The notes beneath the pieces are model-generated. The model worked only from the letters and a program-made list of their open reading frames with translations, was not told the origin of the DNA and did not search any database. Of a DNA stretch of 14,793 bases, positions 1 through 6,735 are shown one piece after another. Origin of the DNA: Bacillota bacterium (GTDB lineage: Bacteria > Bacillota_A > Clostridia > Tissierellales > Peptoniphilaceae); NCBI GenBank assembly GCA_023418535.1, contig JAEZZN010000131.1, forward strand, positions 1 to 14,793. The letters are read 5' to 3'. Both the position numbers and the translations under genes were made by a program. The number at the start of each line of letters is the position of its first letter. Position 1 is the stretch's first letter.

Positions 1-1760
1 GACGTATGTTCTACGAGTGGTTCGGTGAAAACTTGTTCCGCTCGGATATGAGCTCGTCCGACGTGCGCATGGGCGATCTTCTCATTCATGAAGGTGCACC
101 GTATGATGCAGAAAAACATGCTTCGGAAGTGTTCAACTCAGATTTCACTTACTTTGTTATGAACGGTACATCCACTGCCAACAAGGTAGTTACCAATGCA
201 TTGCTCCATCCGGGCGATGTCGTACTGTTCGACCGTAATAACCATAAATCCGTTCATCATGGCGCTTTGATCCAAGTCGGAGCGAAAGCGGTGTACTTGG
301 AAACGTCGCGTAACCCATTCGGTTTTATCGGTGGTATTGATGAACATTGCTTTGACGAAAAATATCTTCGGGAAGAATTGGCGAAGGTAGATCCGAAAAA
401 AGCAAAAGAAAAACGTCCGTTCCGTATGGCACTCATTCAGTTGGGAACTTATGACGGCACGATTTACAACGCTCGCCAAGTAGTCGATAAGATCGGTCAC
501 CTCTGTGACTACATCCTCTTCGACTCGGCATGGGTAGGCTATGAACAATTCATTCCGATGTTGCGCGACTGCTCGCCGCTCTTGTTGGAATTGGGGCCGG
601 ACGATCCGGGTATCATCGTTACCCAGTCCGTACACAAACAATTGGCAGGCTTGTCGCAAGCTTCTCAGATCCATAAGAAGGATAGCCACCTCAAAGGTCA
701 GGATCGTTACTGCAACGACGATGTATTCAACAATGCATTCCTCTTGCATGCTTCGACCTCGCCATGCTATCCGATCTTCGCATCCTTGGATGTCAACGCC
801 AAGATGCACGAAGGTGAAGCAGGCCGTAAACTGTGGGCAGATACCGTGAAATTGGGTATCGATACACGTAAAGCTATTGCGAAATACTGCCACTATTTCA
901 AACCTTTCATTCCGGAAGAAGTGGATGGCAAACCTTGGGTAGAATATGATACCGAAGAATTGGCAAGCAACAATAAATTCTTCAAGATCACTCCGGGTGA
1001 AGAATGGCATAACTTTGAAGGCTATGGTAAAGATCAATACTTGATCGACCCGTGCAAATTGCTTCTCTATACACCGGGTATCAACCGCAAGACTTGGGAA
1101 TACGAAGATTTCGGTATTCCGGCAGGCTTGCTGTCGAACTACTTGCGTGAACACGGCTTGACACCGGAAAAGAGCGACTTGAACTCCATCCTGTTCTTGT
1201 TGACTCCGGCAGAAACCGATACAAAGATGAAGAATCTCTTGTCTCTCTTGGTTCGCTTTGAAAAATGCTTGGATGACGACTTGCCGTTGGCAGAAGTCTT
1301 GCCGAAGATTTACAAGCGTAACGAAGAGAGGTACAAAGGTTACACCATCCGTCAATTGTGTCAGGAAATGCATGATTTCTACAAATCTCGTCGCGTGAAC
1401 ATCTTGCAAAAACGCTTGTTCCGCAAAGACTACTTGCCGGAATTCGCAATGAGCGCCAAAGACGCCAGCTTCGAGTTTGTAGCAGGAAATTATGAGCAAG
1501 TTACTTTGGACAATATCGAAGGCCGTATTGCCTTGGAAGGCGCCTTGCCCTATCCTCCGGGAATCATCACGATCGATCCGGGTGAACGTTGGAGCCCGAC
1601 CGTAACGGAATACTTCCGTGCGTTGGAAGATACGATCAATCTCTTGCCGGGATTTGCCGGTGAAATTCAAGGTGTACATTTTGCCGAAATCGATGGCAAG
1701 ACACGTGCCGTAGCATATGTCTTGAAAGATGAATCGGTTTTGAAAAAGTACAACCAGTAA
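1..1760 (+). CDS. speF: Ornithine decarboxylase, copy 1 (5' end cut off by the window)
   Basis: PLP-dependent bacterial (fold-type I, Orn/Lys/Arg group) decarboxylase that converts ornithine to putrescine and CO2 in the cytoplasm. The reading frame is open from the first bases. Its first methionine (position 6) aligns with residue 147 of the complete second copy (6736-8925), so it is an internal Met and about 146 N-terminal residues, including the receiver-like wing domain, lie upstream. The PLP lysine is in the motif SVHKQLAG (codon 636-638). The DSAW motif that holds the PLP pyridine nitrogen and the C-terminal block with EGALPYPPG are present. The full protein would be about 730 aa, the family norm. 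It precedes a potE gene, as in the speF-potE operon of E. coli. Around the active lysine it departs from the usual HKQQAGFSQTS form (Q to L, F to L, T to A), and the usual HKR before NNAF is replaced by DDV, so substrate preference may have drifted. Ornithine is inferred from overall similarity and the antiporter. Confidence 0.9.
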   Translation, partial: RMFYEWFGENLFRSDMSSSDVRMGDLLIHEGAPYDAEKHASEVFNSDFTYFVMNGTSTANKVVTNALLHPGDVVLFDRNNHKSVHHGALIQVGAKAVYLETSRNPFGFIGGIDEHCFDEKYLREELAKVDPKKAKEKRPFRMALIQLGTYDGTIYNARQVVDKIGHLCDYILFDSAWVGYEQFIPMLRDCSPLLLELGPDDPGIIVTQSVHKQLAGLSQASQIHKKDSHLKGQDRYCNDDVFNNAFLLHASTSPCYPIFASLDVNAKMHEGEAGRKLWADTVKLGIDTRKAIAKYCHYFKPFIPEEVDGKPWVEYDTEELASNNKFFKITPGEEWHNFEGYGKDQYLIDPCKLLLYTPGINRKTWEYEDFGIPAGLLSNYLREHGLTPEKSDLNSILFLLTPAETDTKMKNLLSLLVRFEKCLDDDLPLAEVLPKIYKRNEERYKGYTIRQLCQEMHDFYKSRRVNILQKRLFRKDYLPEFAMSAKDASFEFVAGNYEQVTLDNIEGRIALEGALPYPPGIITIDPGERWSPTVTEYFRALEDTINLLPGFAGEIQGVHFAEIDGKTRAVAYVLKDESVLKKYNQ

Positions 1761-1765
1761 TTTTC

Positions 1766-1854
1766 GGTAATCGTTAGATTACTCGTTGCGTGCCATATAC
1801 CGGAGGCACGCAACGACGATATCGAAGGCGAGTCGCTCTCGCCTTCCGATATCG
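1766..1854 (+). promoter_or_regulatory. Three consecutive hairpins between decarboxylase 1 and potE 1
   Basis: Three inverted repeats sit end to end. The first is a 6-bp stem 1767-1772/1777-1782. The second is a perfect 12-bp stem 1783-1794/1805-1816 with a 10-nt loop. The third is a 16-bp stem 1817-1832/1838-1854 with one bulged C and a 5-nt loop. None is followed by a run of T, so they are unlikely to be intrinsic terminators. More likely roles are an mRNA processing or 3'-end stabilising element that sets different levels of enzyme and transporter, or a Rho or attenuation element. A start for potE at 1790 would fall inside this structure. Confidence 0.7.
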
Positions 1855-1882
1855 ATACAAAACAGTAAAGGAAGGTCTTATT

Positions 1883-3208
1883 ATGTCAAATGCAAAAAAA
1901 ATGGGAGTGGTACAGCTCACCATTATTACAGCAGTGAACATGATGGGATCTGGGATCATCATGTTGCCGGCGAAATTGGCGTCGGTAGGTACGATCTCGG
2001 TTCTCTCTTGGTTGGTAACTGCAGTCGGTTCGATGTGTCTTGCTTATTGTTTCGCCAAATGCGGCATGTTTAGTAAGAAACAAGGTGGTATGGGTGGGTA
2101 TGCTGATTATGCTTTCGGTAAGAGCGGTAATTTCATTTGCAACTACACATATGCCTTTTCGTTGATTATCGCTAACGTCGCCATCGGCATTTCGGCAGTT
2201 GGTTATGGTACAGAGTTCTTGGGTATGTCTCTCGACGCTCTCGGAGTCGGTATTGCCACCATTGTGGTTTTGTGGATTACGGCGATTTTGAACTTCGGCG
2301 GTGCGAGAATCACCGGTAGAATCGGTTCGGTCACTGTATGGGGTGTTATTATTCCGGTTGTCGGCATCAGTATTATCGGTTGGTTCTGGTTTGACCCGCA
2401 ATTATATGTATCGTCTTGGAACCCGCACAACATGCCGTTCTTTGATGCAGTTTCCAGCTCCATCACGTTGACTCTGTGGTCCTTCCTCGGCTTGGAATCC
2501 GCTTGTGCCAACAGTGATGCCGTAGAAAATCCTGAAAAGAACGTACCGATCGCAGTCTTGGGCGGTACCCTGGGCGCAGCTATTGTCTACATTGCTTCGA
2601 CGAACGTTATGGCAGGTATCGTACCGGGCGCTGACTTGGCAGCATCCAATGCTCCGTTCGGTTTGACTTTTGCACATATGTTCACACCGGTAGTGGGCAA
2701 AGCCGTTATGGGCTTGATGACACTGGCTTGCTTGGGCTCCTTGTTGGGCTGGCAGTTCACCACTGCACAAGTATTGAAGAGCTCCGCAGATGTAGGATAC
2801 TTCCCGAAAGTATTCTCCAAAGTGAATTCCAAAAATGCTCCGATCCAAGGCATGTTGATCATGTTGATCATCGAAACCGTGATCGGTTTGGCAACCATCA
2901 GCCCGAGCTTGATGGAACAATTCAACGCCATCGTAGAATTGGCGGTTGTGACCAACTTGGTTCCGTATGTATTGTCCATGGCAGCCTTGCCGGCAATCCT
3001 CGCTTCGGCGAATGTTCCGGGCAACAAACGCGGTACCATCTATGTAGCGTTGCTCATCGCAACCTTGTACAGCTTCTATGCTCTGTATGCTTGCGGCTTG
3101 TTCGCACTTGCTTATGGCGCGTTGGTTACATTCCTCGGTTGGACCTTCTACGGATTTGTGGCAGATCGCTTCGAACGCAAGATCTGGGAAATGGAAGGTT
3201 TGGTATAA
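1883..3208 (+). CDS. potE: Putrescine/ornithine antiporter PotE, copy 1
   Basis: Inner-membrane APC-superfamily exchanger of 441 aa that would bring in ornithine and export putrescine made by the upstream decarboxylase. The N-terminus (KMGVVQLTI, then NMMGSGIIMLP, the APC TM1 break) and the segments GGMGGY, WGVIIPVVG, LGLESACAN and GGTLGAA match E. coli PotE closely, and the hydrophobic pattern fits 12 membrane helices. The conserved Glu in LGLESACA lies in the segment implicated in substrate handling in E. coli PotE. I chose ATG 1883 because AAAGGAAGG lies just upstream and the protein then begins like PotE. An upstream in-frame start at 1790 would add a non-conserved basic stretch lying in the hairpins. 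It is cotranscribed with the decarboxylase 122 bp upstream, and a possible terminator follows. Length matches the family (about 440 aa). Confidence 0.93.
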   Translation: MSNAKKMGVVQLTIITAVNMMGSGIIMLPAKLASVGTISVLSWLVTAVGSMCLAYCFAKCGMFSKKQGGMGGYADYAFGKSGNFICNYTYAFSLIIANVAIGISAVGYGTEFLGMSLDALGVGIATIVVLWITAILNFGGARITGRIGSVTVWGVIIPVVGISIIGWFWFDPQLYVSSWNPHNMPFFDAVSSSITLTLWSFLGLESACANSDAVENPEKNVPIAVLGGTLGAAIVYIASTNVMAGIVPGADLAASNAPFGLTFAHMFTPVVGKAVMGLMTLACLGSLLGWQFTTAQVLKSSADVGYFPKVFSKVNSKNAPIQGMLIMLIIETVIGLATISPSLMEQFNAIVELAVVTNLVPYVLSMAALPAILASANVPGNKRGTIYVALLIATLYSFYALYACGLFALAYGALVTFLGWTFYGFVADRFERKIWEMEGLV

Positions 3209-3237
3209 ATTACCAAAAAATGAGAATATGTGGAGTC

Positions 3238-3269
3238 ATGGTAGGCGGTTTTTCCGCCTGCCATACTTT
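3238..3269 (+). terminator. Probable intrinsic terminator after potE 1
   Basis: An 11-bp stem (3238-3248 with 3254-3264, one G-U pair) closes a loop of five T. Only a short T-poor tail (ACTTT) follows, so termination may be partial and some transcripts could read into the LysR gene 34 bp further on. Confidence 0.6.
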
Positions 3270-3274
3270 GACGT

Positions 3275-3296
3275 AGGGAGCAGATAGGGAGCAGAT
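3275..3296 (+). repeat. Tandem 11-bp repeat containing the LysR ribosome binding site
   Basis: The 11-mer AGGGAGCAGAT occurs twice, back to back (3275-3285 and 3286-3296), directly before ATG 3298. Each unit carries a GGGAG Shine-Dalgarno core. The downstream unit is about 6-7 nt from the start codon and the upstream one about 17-18 nt, so only the second is well placed for initiation. Confidence 0.75.
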
Positions 3297-3297
3297 A

Positions 3298-4191
3298 ATG
3301 AATCTGGATTTTTATCGCAACTTTGTCGTTGTTGCAGAATCGTATACAATCAGTGAAGCAGCCCGCCGGTTGAACATAGCTCAACCGGCTCTCAGCATGC
3401 AATTGAAGAGTTTGGAATCGTACTATGGAGTGCAATTGATCAAGACGCGGCAGGGAAGCCGTCACATCGAGTTGACAGCAGCCGGCAAGCTGCTGTATCG
3501 TCGCATGCGGCACATATTGAATGCCACGGACTTATTGCGCACGGATTTGAAATTGGTGGAATTCAACGAGTTGGAAACCATCTCCATCGGTACGACTCCG
3601 GAACTATCCTTGATGCTGGGGGCATATATAGAAGAATTTGATGGCAAAGGAAATGCAGCAAGATGGAAATTAGTTACGAGAGATGTTCGGACATTATGCG
3701 AATATTTGGAACAAAAAGATGTGCATTGCATGATCATCCCGTTTTCTCCGGCACAGGCATATTTATATGATTTTCATGGAGAATTTCAGCGGCAAGTATA
3801 TGTGGTGGGACGCAAAGATCATCCTTTGTTGAAAGACAAATCGAATATACGCCTATCGAGCTTGCAAGATCAGCAAATATGTTTGAGCTGTGAATTGGAA
3901 GACGGATTTTTCCGAGCATGTCGTGAAGAAGGGGTGGAAGCCACCCTGGAACTGCGAGCTACATCTTCCTTGATCGCCATTGATGCTGCTTTACGGAAAA
4001 ATACTTTGGGTGTGGTTGCCGGGGAACTGCCACCTTGGATGGCAAGCCTGGTGGAATGTGTGCCATTGTACTGCAAGTACTTACGCGCAGAACATTATGT
4101 GTACACACAGAAGAACAGAGAAGTTCCCAAAAGCGTGAAAAATTTCTTGAAATACATTACGGCACGTCCGGATTGCGAAAGTGAGAAATAA
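3298..4191 (+). CDS. LysR-family transcriptional regulator
   Basis: A 297-aa protein of normal LysR length. Residues about 1-60 form the winged helix-turn-helix (FVVVAES, SEAARRLNIAQPALS, LESYYGVQLI, then LTAAGKLLYRRM), followed by a linker helix and an effector-binding domain from about residue 90 with the periplasmic-binding-protein-like fold. The effector cannot be read from sequence. Its position between two decarboxylase/antiporter modules and right after potE 1 suggests it controls one or both of them, perhaps in response to ornithine, putrescine or acidity. LysR genes usually lie divergent to their target, whereas here it is codirectional and downstream. The start at 3298 has a duplicated Shine-Dalgarno site. 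Leucine codons are more mixed than in the flanking metabolic genes, which would fit low expression. Confidence 0.9.
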   Translation: MNLDFYRNFVVVAESYTISEAARRLNIAQPALSMQLKSLESYYGVQLIKTRQGSRHIELTAAGKLLYRRMRHILNATDLLRTDLKLVEFNELETISIGTTPELSLMLGAYIEEFDGKGNAARWKLVTRDVRTLCEYLEQKDVHCMIIPFSPAQAYLYDFHGEFQRQVYVVGRKDHPLLKDKSNIRLSSLQDQQICLSCELEDGFFRACREEGVEATLELRATSSLIAIDAALRKNTLGVVAGELPPWMASLVECVPLYCKYLRAEHYVYTQKNREVPKSVKNFLKYITARPDCESEK

Positions 4192-4199
4192 TCGGTCAA

Positions 4200-4227
4200 A
4201 AGTGAAAATTAATTTATTTTTTCACTT
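4200..4227 (+). terminator. Weak AT-rich hairpin after the LysR gene
   Basis: A 9-bp inverted repeat (4200-4208/4219-4227) with a 10-nt AT-rich loop lies 8 bp after the LysR stop. The T-run belongs to the right arm rather than following it, so it may act as a weak or bidirectional terminator. It overlaps the -35 box of the next promoter. Confidence 0.35.
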
Positions 4228-4254
4228 GACAGAATAAATCCTGTTTGATACAAT
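4226..4254 (+). promoter_or_regulatory. Sigma-70 promoter for the lysS transcript
   Basis: A perfect -35 TTGACA (4226-4231), a 17-bp spacer and -10 TACAAT (4249-4254) with an extended -10 TG at 4246-4247. Transcription should begin near 4261. An 8-bp inverted repeat, ATACCATG/CATGGTAT (4253-4260 and 4269-4276), straddles the expected start and could be an operator or a 5'-end hairpin. Confidence 0.8.
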
Positions 4255-4260
4255 ACCATG

Positions 4261-4497
4261 CAATACTACATGGTATGGTTGTTGATTGGATTTGACAACC
4301 GAGTTCCTATTGGAGGCGGAAGAGATGACTACGCTGAGAAGGATGACAAACATTCTGTTTAGTAATCTTCCCGTATCCGCAAGGAAAGTTCATTCACCAA
4401 GAAAGGCGACTGACGCGAAACCGACTTCGAGTCGGTGAATATTGGGAGAATGAATCAAACAGGCGGATAACGGTTATATTTTAAGGAGGATTACAAA
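4261..4497 (+). promoter_or_regulatory. Long, apparently structured 5' leader of lysS
   Basis: About 237 nt lie between the predicted start and the lysS ATG. Pairings visible by eye include ACCGACT/AGTCGGT (4420-4426/4430-4436), ATTCACC/GGTGAAT (4392-4398/4434-4440, which competes with the first for GGT), GCGGA/TCCGC (4316-4320/4376-4380) and CTGTTT/AAACAG (4355-4360/4457-4462). The competing stems would allow two states. There is no T-box antiterminator sequence and I do not recognise any known riboswitch. The lysS ribosome binding site AAGGAGG lies at 4483-4489. Confidence 0.4.
4325..4438 (+). CDS. Possible 37-codon leader peptide upstream of lysS
   Basis: A short open frame in the lysS leader begins MTTLRRMTNILF and ends in SSR before TGA. 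GGAGG at 4312-4316 sits 8 nt before its ATG, an ideal ribosome-binding arrangement. The peptide is basic (Arg 5, Lys 3) and rich in Ser and Thr, with no membrane segment. It could be a translated leader that influences the overlapping RNA structures, or a chance ORF. There is no recognisable family. Confidence 0.25.
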   Translation: MTTLRRMTNILFSNLPVSARKVHSPRKATDAKPTSSR

Positions 4498-6033
4498 ATG
4501 GAACGTGATTTACAAATGGATTTACAACAAGAAACAGAACGTAGAGAGCATGAAAGCGAACAGATGCAAATTCGTCGTGAAAAGCTCCAAAAGATTTATG
4601 ATTTAGGTGTATACCCGTTCGGTGATAAGTATGAATGGGATCAACATAATAGTGCAATCACTGAAAATTTTGATGAAATGGAAGGCAAAGAAGTTCGCAT
4701 TGCCGGACGTATCATGGCGATTCGTGACCATGGTAAGACAGCTTTCCTCAATCTTCGCGATGTGACGGGAGATATCCAAGTATACTTGCGTCAAGATGAA
4801 TTGACGGAACAGGAATATGAATTGTTCGGTTTGTTGGATATGGGCGATATCGTCGGTGTACGCGGTGAAGTCTTCCGTACGAACAAGGGAGAAGTTTCCG
4901 TTCGTGTTCGCGAATTGACTTTATTGTCCAAGGCATTGCGCCCGTTGCCCAACAAGTGGCAAGGTTTGACCGATGCGGAAATGCGTTATCGTCAACGTTA
5001 TGTAGACTTGATCATGAGTCCGGAAGTTCGCAAGACCTTCCAACAACGTTCGCAGATCATGTCCTGCATCCGTGAATGGTTGACCAGCCATGGATTTATG
5101 GAAGTGGAAACGCCGATGATGCAAACACTGTACGGTGGTGCAGCAGCTCGTCCGTTCATCACTCATCACAATGCGCATAATATGGACGTGTACTTGCGTA
5201 TTTCGCCGGAGTTGTACCTCAAGCGTTGCGTAGTCGGTGGCTTCGAACGTGTATTCGAAATCAACCGCAACTTCATTAACGAAGGTATCGACAACCGTCA
5301 CAATCCGGAATTTACCATGTTGGAAACCTACCAGGCATATGGCAACTATGACGATGTCATTCGCCAGACGGAAGAAATCGTTTCCTATTGTGCACAGCAA
5401 GTCTTGGGAACCATGAAAATCAACTACCAAGGTACGGAAATCGATTTGACTCCGCCGTGGAATCGTATGACCATGCCGGAAGCAATCAAGAAGTACTCCG
5501 GAGAAGATTTCGAACAAGTGGAAACCATTGAACAGGCAAGAGCCATTGCGGACCGTTTGGGCGCCGAATATGCGGAACATGACGGCATCGGCAAGATCAT
5601 GAACGCTTGCTTCGAAGAAGTAGCTGAAGATAAGCTGATCCAACCGACATTTATCTTCGGACATCCGTTGGAAATTTCGCCGTTGGCTAAGCAGAATCGT
5701 GAAAACCCGGCGATTACCGACCGTTTTGAAGCATTCATCTATGGTCGTGAGTTGGCAAACGGTTTCTCCGAGTTGAACGACCCGATCGATCAACGTCAAC
5801 GTTTTGAACAACAGGTTCGTGAACGTGAATTGGGCGATGACGAAGCGCATCAAATGGATGAAGACTTCGTAACAGCTTTGGAATATGGTTTGCCGCCGAC
5901 GGCAGGCTTGGGCATCGGTATTGACCGCATGATCATGTTCCTGACCAACTCGGCATCCATCCGTGACGTCATTCTCTTCCCGCTGATGAAGCCGGAAGAA
6001 GGACGCACCGGTCGTCAAACTGAAGAAGAATAA
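4498..6033 (+). CDS. lysS: Lysyl-tRNA synthetase, class II
   Basis: Charges tRNA-Lys with lysine using ATP in the cytoplasm. The 511-aa protein has the expected layout: an N-terminal helix, an OB-fold anticodon-binding domain at about residues 60-150 (VRIAGRIMAIRDHGK, FLNLRD), then the class II catalytic core. Motif 2 lies at about residues 249-276 (FEINRNFINEG, followed by NPEFTMLE) and motif 3 at about 470-483 (GLGIGIDRMIMFLT). The conserved GLTDAEMRYRQRYVDLI, ISPELYLKR and NGFSELNDP segments are also present. The start ATG 4498 follows AAGGAGG with a good spacing. The first ~20 residues (rich in Gln, Glu and Arg) are not conserved. It is transcribed alone from the 4226 promoter and closed by a strong terminator at 6042. 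Confidence 0.97.
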   Translation: MERDLQMDLQQETERREHESEQMQIRREKLQKIYDLGVYPFGDKYEWDQHNSAITENFDEMEGKEVRIAGRIMAIRDHGKTAFLNLRDVTGDIQVYLRQDELTEQEYELFGLLDMGDIVGVRGEVFRTNKGEVSVRVRELTLLSKALRPLPNKWQGLTDAEMRYRQRYVDLIMSPEVRKTFQQRSQIMSCIREWLTSHGFMEVETPMMQTLYGGAAARPFITHHNAHNMDVYLRISPELYLKRCVVGGFERVFEINRNFINEGIDNRHNPEFTMLETYQAYGNYDDVIRQTEEIVSYCAQQVLGTMKINYQGTEIDLTPPWNRMTMPEAIKKYSGEDFEQVETIEQARAIADRLGAEYAEHDGIGKIMNACFEEVAEDKLIQPTFIFGHPLEISPLAKQNRENPAITDRFEAFIYGRELANGFSELNDPIDQRQRFEQQVRERELGDDEAHQMDEDFVTALEYGLPPTAGLGIGIDRMIMFLTNSASIRDVILFPLMKPEEGRTGRQTEEE

Positions 6034-6041
6034 AAATAAGA

Positions 6042-6075
6042 AAGAGGTGTTGCTCCGGCAACACTTCTTTTTTTT
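6042..6075 (+). terminator. Intrinsic terminator of lysS
   Basis: GTGTTGC (6047-6053), a TCCG loop and GCAACAC (6058-6064) form a perfect stem, lengthened by A/T and G-U pairs outside it and followed by eight T (6068-6075). This is a textbook Rho-independent terminator starting 9 bp after the lysS stop. Confidence 0.93.
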
Positions 6076-6298
6076 GTTAACAAAAGATTAAATTTAGATT
6101 TTTTGAAGTAGGAGAAAATTGTAAAAAAATCTAAACAAGCGCCTAAATACAGGCGTTAGAGAAATGAGAATGACATATGCCGATATAATAATTGCCTATA
6201 TCGGCAGGCTCTCATATTATCAATTTCAAAATTATTTTTGCCGTATAAAATAATGAAATAAGCAATAAAATGAATGGCCCGTCCTGAATGAAAGTGAA
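6076..6298. other. AT-rich intergenic spacer with two inverted repeats
   Basis: I see no gene in these 223 bp. There is a small hairpin AGCGCCT/AGGCGTT (6138-6144/6151-6157, one G-U pair). There is also a larger one with a perfect 10-bp arm TGCCGATATA/TATATCGGCA (6178-6187/6197-6206) inside an outer 6-bp arm ATGAGA/TCTCAT (6164-6169/6210-6215). No T-run follows either. They lie upstream of the B12-controlled promoter and could be an operator or a remnant repeat. Confidence 0.5.
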
Positions 6299-6328
6299 TT
6301 GACAACCTTGCTGGGACTAAGATATAAT
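6299..6328 (+). promoter_or_regulatory. Sigma-70 promoter for the riboswitch and decarboxylase 2
   Basis: TTGACA at 6299-6304, an 18-bp spacer, and a perfect TATAAT at 6323-6328. Transcription should begin near 6335, leaving a ~400-nt leader that contains the cobalamin riboswitch. Confidence 0.85.
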
Positions 6329-6395
6329 TGTGCTGTGAATAGAACTTAGGCTTCTATTCTATCGGATGTCATAAGGCATCGCTGCTTGTTGAGGG

Positions 6396-6572
6396 GATTG
6401 AAAAAGCACATATTTTGAAGTAGGTGTCCGCAAGGACTTAATAGGGAAGCCGGATCAAGCCGGCACGGTCCCGCCACTGTAGGGATTGAGTTTCAACGAA
6501 TATGTCACTGGGAAACTGGGAAGGCCGTTGAAATGAGGAAATCGAGTCAGGAGAACTGCCTGCTTAGCAATC
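6396..6572 (+). promoter_or_regulatory. Cobalamin (B12) riboswitch
   Basis: The core elements of the cobalamin aptamer appear in order: AGGTGTCCGCAAGGAC, TAATAGGGAAGCCGG, CGGTCCCGCCACTGT, CACTGGGAAACTGGGAAGG and the B12 box GTCAGGAGAACTGCCTG (6546-6562). P1 can form from GATTG plus AAGCA (6396-6400, 6404-6408) with TGCTT plus CAATC (6561-6565, 6568-6572). A terminator hairpin starts 68 nt downstream, so ligand binding should favour termination and keep the decarboxylase 2/PotE 2 genes off when cobalamin is abundant. Known targets of this riboswitch are mostly B12 synthesis and uptake genes and B12-independent isoenzymes, so an ornithine decarboxylase target is unexpected. The aptamer call is firm. 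The direction of control and the ligand form are inferred. Confidence 0.95.
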
Positions 6573-6639
6573 ACCGCTTGACCTGCGATCGACAGGGATG
6601 GAGAATAGCACCGAGGTAATGCTCGCGTATTTTTGGTAT

Positions 6640-6676
6640 GCTCTGTTGGATTATGAATCCGATGAGAGCTTTTTTT
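6640..6676 (+). terminator. Riboswitch-controlled intrinsic terminator
   Basis: GCTCT/AGAGC (6640-6644/6665-6669) and TTGGATT/AATCCGA (6646-6652/6656-6662) form a stem with a small internal loop and a 3-nt apical loop. Seven T follow (6670-6676). It lies between the B12 aptamer and the decarboxylase start, the usual place of the expression platform. Confidence 0.88.
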
Positions 6677-6682
6677 GTGGAA

Positions 6683-6715
6683 TCTTCACGCCGTGAGGCG
6701 GAGGAAAATTTTTTT
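6683..6715 (+). terminator. Second terminator-like hairpin in the same leader
   Basis: CGCC, a GNRA tetraloop GTGA, and GGCG (6689-6692/6697-6700) are extended by TCTTC/GAGGA (6683-6687/6701-6705) with one bulged A. Three A and then seven T (6709-6715) follow. The short gap before the T-run makes it weaker than the hairpin at 6640. It may be a backup terminator or a structure that reports on the first one. Confidence 0.45.
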
Positions 6716-6716
6716 C

Positions 6717-6732
6717 AAGACTGGGAGGTCTT
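6717..6732 (+). promoter_or_regulatory. Ribosome binding site in a hairpin loop
   Basis: AAGAC (6717-6721) and GTCTT (6728-6732) can pair and display the Shine-Dalgarno GGGAGG (6723-6728) mostly in the loop, 7 nt before ATG 6736. This could tune translation of decarboxylase 2. Confidence 0.4.
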
Positions 6733-6735
6733 ATC

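Noticed and set aside
138..1679. Long antisense open frame (513 codons) opposite decarboxylase 1
   Set aside because: It lies fully opposite a gene with clear conserved motifs, its translation shows no recognisable domain, and similar antisense frames occur opposite the other highly expressed genes (7111-8976, 8984-10351, 4921-6018). They follow from the biased codon use of the sense genes.
1817..1854. Hairpin before potE 1 as an intrinsic terminator
   Set aside because: No T-run follows (ATACAAAACAG), and the downstream gene belongs to the same pathway.
1790..1882. Upstream start for potE 1 at 1790
   Set aside because: The added 31 residues are encoded by the hairpin region, are basic and non-conserved, and the Shine-Dalgarno AAAGGAAGG precedes ATG 1883.
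4261..4497. T-box leader for lysS
   Set aside because: The conserved T-box/antiterminator sequence (TGG-ACC-GCG type) and a following terminator are absent.
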